A stretch of 64,000 bases of DNA. Source: JBAYJC01 sp041665285 (GTDB lineage: Bacteria > Patescibacteriota > Patescibacteriia > 2-12-FULL-60-25). The notes below the pieces were generated by a model. It had not been told where the DNA came from. It made no database searches and was given only the letters and a program-made list of their open reading frames with translations. Shown here in pieces: positions 57,441 to 64,000 of this stretch (position 1 is the stretch's first letter; every line of letters starts with the position of its first letter). Position numbers and translations under genes: made by a program. The stretch covers positions 62,001 to 126,000 of the forward strand of contig JBAYJC010000002.1 in assembly GCA_041665285.1 (NCBI GenBank), read 5' to 3'.

Positions 57441-57800
57441 ATGCTGGATAGGCGACAGATTCTCGGAGGCCGTGGCGAACAGTGCGCCGCGGCCTTTTTG
57501 TGTACAAAAGGGTTTGAACTCGTTGCGTCTAATTGGCGCTGTCCCATGGGGGAAATCGATTTGATCGTACGGAAAGGCGAGGAAGTGCGGTTTATTGAGG
57601 TGAAAACACGATATTCCACAACATTCGGCTATCCGGAAGAGGCGATCACGAAGACGAAACTACGCCATATGGCGCGTGCCATTGAAATGTGGCTTCGTAC
57701 GCAAAAACGCGAACCAAAGCGCTATCAAGCGGATGCGATCGCGATCCTTGTCTTACCAGGTCAGTCGCCGGATATTCGCTGGATTGAGGGAATTTTGTAG
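57441..57800 (+). CDS. YraN/UPF0102 family nuclease-like protein
   Basis: 119 residues. The sequence GRGEQCAAAFLCTKGFEL and CPMGEIDLIVRKGEEVRFIEVKTR is the E...GEIDLI...FVEVK core of the UPF0102 family, a restriction-endonuclease-like fold. In this family the gene often sits near rnhB; here it follows a membrane protein gene. Cleavage activity is inferred from the fold only. Confidence 0.9.
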   Translation: MLDRRQILGGRGEQCAAAFLCTKGFELVASNWRCPMGEIDLIVRKGEEVRFIEVKTRYSTTFGYPEEAITKTKLRHMARAIEMWLRTQKREPKRYQADAIAILVLPGQSPDIRWIEGIL

Positions 57801-57871
57801 GAGAAATGGCTTGAAAAATGTTTTTTTGCTAAAATAGGCGCTGTCTGGCATAGAAGCAGGAGGCCTATCGG

Positions 57872-57900
57872 TTGACAAAATGCCCATTTTATGATATAAA
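57872..57900 (+). promoter_or_regulatory. Near-consensus promoter of the glycosyltransferase
   Basis: TTGACA (57872-57877), 17-base spacer, TATAAA (57895-57900). Confidence 0.8.
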
Positions 57901-57921
57901 ACCTCTTCGCTGACCGCGAAT

Positions 57922-59088
57922 ATGACGATCGTGATGATCGGACAAAAGGGCTTACCAGCCCGGTCAGGAGGGATTGAGCGCCATGTCCAAGACTTGGCGG
58001 AAGGTTTGGTTGCGCGTGGTCATAGGGTGATTGTTTTTGCACGCCAGTGGTACGTGGGTGATCGTGAAGCACCTAAGGGGATAGAGCAGGTTTTTTCTCG
58101 TGGGATTCATACAAAACACCTGGATGCGGTTACGTACAGCCTGACCGCCCTCTGGTCTGCACGGCGCTTACACCCGGATATCGTGCATATTCATGGAGTA
58201 GGTATTGGATTGCTGACGCCGCTCGCTCGTCTCTTGTTTTGGCGCGCAAAAATTGTTGTGACGTTCCATTGCCTGGATCGTGTGTTTAGTAAGTGGGGGT
58301 GGTTTGCACGGCTCGCCTTTCGTATAGGTGAGGTGTGCTCTGTCTTTTTCGCGCACCAGACTATTACGGTCTCTCAAGAATTATTGCGCTACTGTTTGCA
58401 GACATACGGATGTCGTACCACGTATATTTCCCATGCCTTTCAAGCATCGCCCATGAAAGAAAATCCCGCTACTGTTGAGCGTTTAGGATTGGTACCGGGC
58501 GCTTATCTTTTGTTTGTAGGGCGCTTGTTAAAGCATAAGGGTGCGCATTTATTGATCGAAGCGTATCGTCGCGCCAAAATTCGTCGTCCGGATTTATTTG
58601 AAAACGTTTCTCTTGCCATCGTAGGTGCGGGAGCCTGGACAGACGCTTATACGAAGGAGCTGACAGCACAGTCTGCAACCGTACCAGGCGTACACATGCT
58701 CGGTGAAGTGTGTGGTGGGGATGTGGCTCAATTACGTGCGCAGTGTCTAGTCAATGTTTTTCCGACTTGGGAAGAGGGTTTGTCCGTTGCTGTCTTAGAA
58801 GCCGCCGTGTCTGGCAGGCCCGTTGTTGCATCAGACATTGCTCCAAATCGAGAAGCGCTTGGTGGATATGCCATGGATGTAAAAACCAAGGATATTGAAG
58901 ATTTGTGTCGTGGTTTATGCGCCGTGCTTTCGTTATCAGATCAGGCACGAACAGAGCTAGCAGAGCAGGCGCGTGCGTTTGTTTTGCGCCAATTTGACGC
59001 TCGTCGGAATACGGATGAGGTTGCGCGGCTGTATCAGGAGCTCGTAGTGAGCAATGTGCCGGCCCCTGTGGTAGAGCCGGCGGTCTAA
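57922..59088 (+). CDS. Glycosyltransferase family 4
   Basis: 388 residues, GT-B fold. N-terminal IGQKGLPARSGGIERHVQDL is the GT4 acceptor-side segment; the C-terminal domain has LLFVGRLLKHKGAHLLIEAY and FPTWEEGLSVAVLEAAVSGRPVVAS (the EGLSVAVLEA glycine/glutamate motif for the nucleotide-sugar). It probably builds surface glycans. The ATG has ATATG context and a canonical promoter, with no operon partner visible. Confidence 0.9.
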   Translation: MTIVMIGQKGLPARSGGIERHVQDLAEGLVARGHRVIVFARQWYVGDREAPKGIEQVFSRGIHTKHLDAVTYSLTALWSARRLHPDIVHIHGVGIGLLTPLARLLFWRAKIVVTFHCLDRVFSKWGWFARLAFRIGEVCSVFFAHQTITVSQELLRYCLQTYGCRTTYISHAFQASPMKENPATVERLGLVPGAYLLFVGRLLKHKGAHLLIEAYRRAKIRRPDLFENVSLAIVGAGAWTDAYTKELTAQSATVPGVHMLGEVCGGDVAQLRAQCLVNVFPTWEEGLSVAVLEAAVSGRPVVASDIAPNREALGGYAMDVKTKDIEDLCRGLCAVLSLSDQARTELAEQARAFVLRQFDARRNTDEVARLYQELVVSNVPAPVVEPAV

Positions 59089-59312
59089 GCCACAAGACGG
59101 GGATTTTGTTGATTGGTCGCCTGAGAGAGATTCGTGGTATTGCTTGGTTTTTGTTATGTTTTAGCCAAAAATACCGTATAGATCACTCCTGCAATTCCCA
59201 AAAGCCTGGTATGGGGTTGCAAAAACCCGTGTTTTTGGGTAGGATACTCCATACGAAATTGGCGTAGGAAAGCCAAAAATCCGCCTTTCGTGATGGGAGG
59301 ACGACCCTCGTC
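59089..59312 (+). promoter_or_regulatory. Intergenic region with sigma-gene promoter
   Basis: The 224-base spacer holds no gene. TTGCAA (59217-59222), 17-base spacer with an internal AAAAAC/GTTTTT palindrome, then TAGGAT (59240-59245). A TTGGC/GCCAA hairpin follows in the leader. Confidence 0.5.
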
Positions 59313-59882
59313 ATGTCATCACTCATTGATCAATACCTCTTGTTTCGACTTCGGACCAAACGGGATCCAGAAGCATTTGCGAAACTCTACGACCGTTATG
59401 TGGTCGCGATTTATCGATTCGTCTTTTTAAAGGTCTCCTCTCGCGAAAAAGCGGAGGATCTCACGTCAGATACCTTTTTAAAAACCTGGGAATATCTTCA
59501 AAAAGATGTAGAAATAAAGAATATTCGCGCACTGTTCTATCAGGTGGCGCGACGCACGGTGATTGACCATTATCGCCATGATAGTATTCAGCGCACCTCA
59601 GAAGAGGTTGTAACATTTAGCGAGGCTCATACGTCTTCTGATAATGAACGAGTTTTTTCGGACCAGGCTCGTGAACGGCAGAAGATCGAAGCCAGTGCAG
59701 AAGCCTCCTTACTCCTTGATCGCCTGAGTGGGCTCAAAGAGGACTTTCAGGACGTGCTCATGCTTCGCTTGGTCAACGGCCTTTCCTTTTCGGACATTGC
59801 CGTGGTTCTCGAAAAAACTCCAGGCAATGTGCGCGTGATCTATCATCGCGCCATGAAGGCTTTAGAAGAAACAAATCCCTAA
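59313..59882 (+). CDS. ECF-type sigma factor
   Basis: 189 residues with only regions 2 and 4. Region 2 contains AFAKLYDRYVVAIYRFVFLK and AEDLTSDTFLKTWEYL; region 4 contains LKEDFQDVLMLRLVNGLSFSDIAVVLEKTPGNVRVIYHRAMKAL. It directs RNA polymerase to specific promoters, usually in envelope stress or surface regulation. It has a Shine-Dalgarno sequence (GGGAGGA, eleven bases before ATG). The next gene, two bases on, is probably its regulator or first target. Confidence 0.93.
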   Translation: MSSLIDQYLLFRLRTKRDPEAFAKLYDRYVVAIYRFVFLKVSSREKAEDLTSDTFLKTWEYLQKDVEIKNIRALFYQVARRTVIDHYRHDSIQRTSEEVVTFSEAHTSSDNERVFSDQARERQKIEASAEASLLLDRLSGLKEDFQDVLMLRLVNGLSFSDIAVVLEKTPGNVRVIYHRAMKALEETNP

Positions 59883-59884
59883 TT

Positions 59885-61045
59885 ATGTACGCGCACTCCA
59901 TCGTGCGGACGCTGAAACAGCTCCGTGACGAAAAACGCGGGATCCATCCAGATCCGGCGTGGATGTTGCGTGTGCGTGCGCAAGTGCAAGGACAAGTGCA
60001 GGCCTCTTGTGCTCAAGGCACGCAGGCAAAGGTCTCTTTTGTTGTACAGGCGTGGCAGGCCGTGTGCGCGTTGTTTCCCACGAGCGTTATTGCGGCAATT
60101 CGTGGTCCAGCGTTTGCGGTTGCATCGCTTATTTTTGTTGTGCTCGGCGGTTCTATCATGAGTGTGTCAGCCGCTGAGAAATCTTTGCCTGGTGATGTGC
60201 TTTTTTCCGTGAAGCTCGCCACAGAGCAAACGCGCATCATGCTCGCAAAAACGCAGGGGCAAAAATTAAAACTCAAAACCGAATTTGTGGGGCGTCGTGT
60301 ACAAGAAGTACGGGACCTCGTTGCCTCGCCTTCACCTGATCAAGGCCATCGTATTAAGGCGGCCGCAGAATTGCTGAAGCGTGATTTGGATACCGTAAAA
60401 ACGCAGTTGCATGAGGCAGATGGTCAGGTCTCTGCAGGGGAGATTGCTTCTGCGGCAAAGACCATTGATGAGCAAAGCACAGCCGTGGTGCTTGTGTTGA
60501 AGGATGCGCGCGATGGTATGTCTGCTGAAACAAAGACGACGATGACCGAAGCGGAAGTTGCGGCAGTCACCACAGGAGTGAAGGCAGTGCAGATCTTGAT
60601 TGATGCGCACGATCGGCCAGAGGTGAAGGATGTGATGAGTGATGAGGAGCTACTGCAAGTGATATCCAATCGCGTGCAGGGCATGGAGGCTGGTATTGCG
60701 GACGCGGTGAAGATCGTTGCTTCTTCTACGCCAGAGGCGCTCAGCCTGTCAGCAACAAGCACTGCGGCACTGACGGGTTCTACATCAACCACTCAAGAGC
60801 AGATCCAGGATGCGCAGACATCTATCGCAGAAACAAAGGTCATGATTCAAGAAAGCAATTTGGGGGAGTTGAAAGATAAACTGGGAGAGGTGGCAAAAGT
60901 CGTGGCCAATGTAGAGAAAACGGTTGGAGCGCTTCCCGCAACCTCCTCTTCGACAGACGATGGCGTCTCCACAGATGGGGACGGAACGGGTTCCACGTCT
61001 TCCACCACATCAACCTTTACAACCAGTACAGTGCCACCAAAATAA
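59885..61045 (+). CDS. DUF5667 membrane protein, putative anti-sigma
   Basis: 386 residues. An N-terminal cytoplasmic part of about 60 residues (RTLKQLRDEKRGIHPDPAWM) is followed by one membrane helix (about 73-98) and AAEKSLPGDVLFSVKLATEQ, the entry to a DUF5667 extracytoplasmic domain with long helices. The C-terminus is Ser/Thr-rich and disordered. Its position immediately after an ECF sigma gene suggests the sigma-sequestering partner (inference). No zinc-binding anti-sigma motif is seen. Confidence 0.75.
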   Translation: MYAHSIVRTLKQLRDEKRGIHPDPAWMLRVRAQVQGQVQASCAQGTQAKVSFVVQAWQAVCALFPTSVIAAIRGPAFAVASLIFVVLGGSIMSVSAAEKSLPGDVLFSVKLATEQTRIMLAKTQGQKLKLKTEFVGRRVQEVRDLVASPSPDQGHRIKAAAELLKRDLDTVKTQLHEADGQVSAGEIASAAKTIDEQSTAVVLVLKDARDGMSAETKTTMTEAEVAAVTTGVKAVQILIDAHDRPEVKDVMSDEELLQVISNRVQGMEAGIADAVKIVASSTPEALSLSATSTAALTGSTSTTQEQIQDAQTSIAETKVMIQESNLGELKDKLGEVAKVVANVEKTVGALPATSSSTDDGVSTDGDGTGSTSSTTSTFTTSTVPPK

Positions 61046-61287
61046 TCCGCACGGTTGTTCCCCGTGCAACAGGGCGCCTGTTTCGTGACGGTCGTCCTGC
61101 AGGATGGGGAACGGAAACAATTCGTTTTTCTGCCTGTCTCGTGTTCGAACCTCTTTGACTAGGGCTCTAAAGGTCGAATTCTCTGGTGTGAACCAGAGAA
61201 AGCCCAGGTCTTTACTCATTCTCACATCGTAATTATTTGGCCCTTGCGCATAGAGCCAGTAGCAAGGGCGACATTCATGGCTCATCT
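61046..61287 (+). promoter_or_regulatory. Structured leader of the surface-protein gene
   Basis: Hairpins: 61049-61067 (6 bp), 61162-61205 (a 5-bp outer stem GGGCT/AGCCC around an 8-bp stem TTCTCTGG/CCAGAGAA) and 61240-61269 (8 bp GCCCTTGC/GCAAGGGC). A weak TTTACT-17-TATTTG promoter candidate lies at 61211-61239. No gene seen. Confidence 0.5.
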
Positions 61288-64000
61288 ATGGGTAACGTCA
61301 CAAAGAAAGTCTTTTCTACGTTTGTTACCTTGACCACAGTCTTGTCGACTGTTGGCGTTGGCACGTTGGTAGCCCCAGGGGTTGCCTCCGCAGCAACGTT
61401 GGCTGGCGGTGACTTGATCAAGGCTTCCGGTCCGGCAGTGTATTACTACGCTGGTAACGGAAAGCGCTACGTGTTCCCGAACGAAAAGACGTACTTCTCT
61501 TGGTTTGCTGATTTCTCGACCGTGAAGACCATCACGGATGCAGAACTCGCCGCAATCATGATTGGAGGTAACGTCACAATCCGCCCGGGCACCAAGCTCG
61601 TAAAGATTACAACCGATCCGAAAGTGTATGCCGTCACCGCTGGTGGTGTGTTGCACTGGGTCGAGTCAGAAGCAATTGCCATCGCACTTTATGGTGCGAA
61701 CTGGGCACAGCGCGTGGTTGATGTACCAGACGGGTTCTTCGTGAACTACACGGTTGGTTCATCCCTCGCTTCCGCGGTTCACCCGGATGGTTCGCTTATT
61801 GCGTACGCCGGTTCCACGGATCGTTATGTCGTGATGAGTGGCACAAAGCGGAAGGTCACAGATGCAGGTTTTTCTGCGAACTTCTTCCAGGTTGCCAACA
61901 TCCTCCCAACAACCATCAGCTATCCAAACGGCACGGACGTCACTGCGCGTGAAACCGCATTGGCCGACATCGTTACGGGTACAGGTGGCGTTGGTACGCC
62001 GGTCACAGGCGGCACGGTCGGTGTTTCCTTGGCTTCTGACACGCCAGCCGGCGCGACAGTTGCAAAGAATGCCAACAGCGTCTCCATGGCCAAATTCAAC
62101 CTCACGGCCGGTTCCGGTACCGTGTTGGTTACGGGCGTGAAAATCCATCGCGTTGGTATTGGTGCCGTTGGTGATTTCTCCAACGTCTACTTGTATGACG
62201 GCAATGGAACACGCTTGAGCACAGGCCGCTCGATCAATTCCACGACCAATGTCACGGAATTCAACGGCTTGAATCTCACGATCGCCGCGGGTGCTTCCAC
62301 AGCCCTCGTTGTGGTCGGTGATTTCAACTCACCAGCCGCCACTGGCGGTCAGCACGCCTTTGAAATCGCAGACGCGGCTTCTGTCGTGGTCTCCGGTTCT
62401 GGCACGGTCTCGGGTTCTTTCCCGGTTCGCGCCAACGTGTTCACCGTTGGAACAGCCACAGCCGCCACGGTTACGGCCACGATTGGGACAACCCCATCCA
62501 ACCCGACCATTGGCGCGGCTGATGCCGAAGTGTCCAACTTCAAGCTCGCAGGAACCACGAACGACGTGGAAATCCGCCGCGTGACGTTGTACCAGGCAGG
62601 TGATATCAACAATTCTGACCTCACAGATCTTAAGCTCTACCAGGGTTCCACGCTCGTTGCGTCCACCCCAGCGCTTACGGCTGATGGTCACATTGTCTTC
62701 AACTTCACCAACCCATACTTGCTCGCCACAGGCCAGACCAAGACCTTCTCCATGAAAGCGAAGGTTGGAGGTCGCGCCGGTCGCACGATCAAGACCTACA
62801 TCGAATACTCAACAGACGTTTATGCTGTTGATAAGATGTACAACACGGGTGCCGCTGTAGACATCACCGCTTTTGACGGTGGTACAAGCCAGTTCATCAC
62901 TGTGACAACGCAAGGCGGCCAGCTCACCGTGAGCTTCAATGGCCCAGCCACAGCGAACGTCTCTCGTGGTCAACAGGACGTCGTCCTCTACAAATTTGCC
63001 ATGTCCGCGTCGGACAACCAGCTTGAAATCCGCAACATGCGCTTCAAGATCTCGTCCTCCAACGGTGGTAAAATGTATGATGGCACCTCCATCTACTACC
63101 TCTCAGATATCAAGGTGAAGGATCTCGACACGGGTGAAACCGTTGCCGGCCCACAAACTTTGACCTTCTCAGACACGTCCTACACAACGGGTACGGCTGT
63201 TATTGCCAACTCGTTCTATGTGGACGCAGGTAAGACACGCAATCTCGCCATCACCGCAGACACGTACAACACAGACTCGACGAACTTCATCGACAAGTTG
63301 TACAAAGTCACGTTGGGCGATGTCACGAACAATTACATTTTCTCCTCCACGGATGTCCGCGTTGTGAGCACGGGTGAGTTCTTGGATACAACCACAAAGG
63401 TTGTGCCAAACACCCCAATTGCTGGCAATGAGATGACTGTGGTCGCGTCCAGCTTGACGGTCGGTCTCGCTTCTTCTCCTTCCTCCGGCTCTGCTGTGAA
63501 GAACCAGAAGTCCGTTGCCGCTGTCGGCTTCTCTTTCCAGGCCGGTACACAGAGCGACGTCAAAGTGACAGCCGTGAAGTTGACAGGCACAGGAAGAACA
63601 GGCGCGGGTGGTGCATACGCAGTGGGCAACCTCGCTTTGTTGGCGAGCGCTTGTAAGCTGTATGAAGGCACAACTCAGCTTGGGACATCCCAGAACCCAG
63701 ATACATCTGCGGGAACCATGACGTTCTCCAGCTTGAACTGGAACATCCCGAAGGGCACCACGAAGAACCTCGTCGCACAGTGCGATGTGACCTCCAACGT
63801 GACCTCCACTTCTGATGCGTTCGCTCTTGGTATCTTGACCGATGCCACAGACGTGACCGCAGAAGATGCAGACAACAATGCCGTGACGGCCACTGTTTCC
63901 GCGGCCGCGAATGCCAATGCCGGCGCATCGCCGACCGTTGTCCAATCGCTCCGCCAGACAGGTACGCTCACGGTTGCCGCTGATCAGCATCAGTCCGCCA
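61288..64000 (+). CDS. Secreted surface protein, 3' end beyond window
   Basis: 904 residues are visible and the frame is still open at base 64000. Residues 1-35 form a signal peptide cut after ASA. Residues 36-190 hold a module beginning YYYAGNGKRYVFPNEKTYFSW that recurs in Patescibacteria surface proteins (recollection, not searched). After it come Thr/Val/Ala/Gly-rich beta-sandwich-like repeats to the end. Cys789 and Cys832 are the only visible Cys residues and could pair. ATG has CTATG context and no Shine-Dalgarno sequence. A cell-surface or S-layer-like role is inferred. The several long minus-strand ORFs over it are shadows. Confidence 0.8.
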   Translation, partial: MGNVTKKVFSTFVTLTTVLSTVGVGTLVAPGVASAATLAGGDLIKASGPAVYYYAGNGKRYVFPNEKTYFSWFADFSTVKTITDAELAAIMIGGNVTIRPGTKLVKITTDPKVYAVTAGGVLHWVESEAIAIALYGANWAQRVVDVPDGFFVNYTVGSSLASAVHPDGSLIAYAGSTDRYVVMSGTKRKVTDAGFSANFFQVANILPTTISYPNGTDVTARETALADIVTGTGGVGTPVTGGTVGVSLASDTPAGATVAKNANSVSMAKFNLTAGSGTVLVTGVKIHRVGIGAVGDFSNVYLYDGNGTRLSTGRSINSTTNVTEFNGLNLTIAAGASTALVVVGDFNSPAATGGQHAFEIADAASVVVSGSGTVSGSFPVRANVFTVGTATAATVTATIGTTPSNPTIGAADAEVSNFKLAGTTNDVEIRRVTLYQAGDINNSDLTDLKLYQGSTLVASTPALTADGHIVFNFTNPYLLATGQTKTFSMKAKVGGRAGRTIKTYIEYSTDVYAVDKMYNTGAAVDITAFDGGTSQFITVTTQGGQLTVSFNGPATANVSRGQQDVVLYKFAMSASDNQLEIRNMRFKISSSNGGKMYDGTSIYYLSDIKVKDLDTGETVAGPQTLTFSDTSYTTGTAVIANSFYVDAGKTRNLAITADTYNTDSTNFIDKLYKVTLGDVTNNYIFSSTDVRVVSTGEFLDTTTKVVPNTPIAGNEMTVVASSLTVGLASSPSSGSAVKNQKSVAAVGFSFQAGTQSDVKVTAVKLTGTGRTGAGGAYAVGNLALLASACKLYEGTTQLGTSQNPDTSAGTMTFSSLNWNIPKGTTKNLVAQCDVTSNVTSTSDAFALGILTDATDVTAEDADNNAVTATVSAAANANAGASPTVVQSLRQTGTLTVAADQHQSA

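Noticed and set aside
61282..63990. Several minus-strand frames of 70 to 270 residues over the surface protein
   Set aside because: All are opposite a continuous 904-codon secreted-protein frame with signal peptide, and they share its codon periodicity.
1..64000. Recoded TGA (code 25) as in Absconditabacteria or Gracilibacteria
   Set aside because: Genes such as ftsE, the M50 protease and map end at TGA with correct family lengths and tight overlaps, and core genes have no in-frame TGA.

Overview
The window reads as a chromosomal segment of a Candidate Phyla Radiation (Patescibacteria) bacterium, possibly close to Candidatus Uhrbacteria, although the lineage cannot be fixed without a tree. 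The evidence is compact genes, no gene for ribosomal protein uL30 between rpsE and rplO, a zinc-type uS14, many small membrane or hypothetical proteins, and a large secreted surface protein with the YVFPNEKTYF-type module I associate with this group. TGA is used as a stop, so the code is the standard bacterial one. Most of the sequence is about 50 to 55% GC. Two genes (17356-18198 and 23143-23772) are clearly richer, about 63 to 68% in sampled rows.

Layout: 1-2589 holds the 3' end of ftsA and ftsZ. 2662-7833 holds an HtrA-type protease, pyruvate kinase and PEP synthase. 7861-12436 is a mixed stretch with a histidine phosphatase, tRNA-Asp, a ParB-fold protein, a MazG-like protein, an ASCH protein, a small membrane protein, a GT-B-like protein and a hypothetical. 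12525-16251 is an ftsE-ftsX operon continued by a HExxH metalloprotease and a hypothetical. 16298-18198 (minus strand) holds RNA cyclic phosphodiesterase and two carbonic-anhydrase-like genes. 18343-21969 holds hpf, secA and a PPC-domain protein. 21973-23772 holds a DHH/MYG1-like protein and a GC-rich orphan. 23884-24512 is a tRNA-Pro locus disrupted by a GIY-YIG nuclease ORF and partial tRNA copies. 24632-28458 holds HU, a LOG-family protein, rpmB, a site-2 protease and a UbiA-like membrane protein.

28455-48210 is the translation block: rpsL-rpsG-fusA, three unrelated genes, tuf-rpsJ, then rplC to secY. Two intergenic stretches inside it (29431-29573 and 37368-37658) look like RNA regulatory leaders with terminators. 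48218-53634 holds a 722-residue coiled-coil protein, a presenilin-like protease, adk, map and a phosphodiester glycosidase. 53667-57800 holds a secreted protein, small hypotheticals, two methyltransferases and a YraN nuclease. 57922-64000 holds a glycosyltransferase, an ECF sigma factor, a DUF5667 membrane protein and the start of a secreted surface protein that runs off the window.

Two expression styles are visible. Most genes have no Shine-Dalgarno sequence, carry T just before ATG, and sometimes have a -10 box only 6 to 13 bases upstream of the start codon. A minority of mainly accessory genes have a clear Shine-Dalgarno sequence, usually with a canonical promoter and a longer leader. No CRISPR array, rRNA gene, IS element or phage module was seen.
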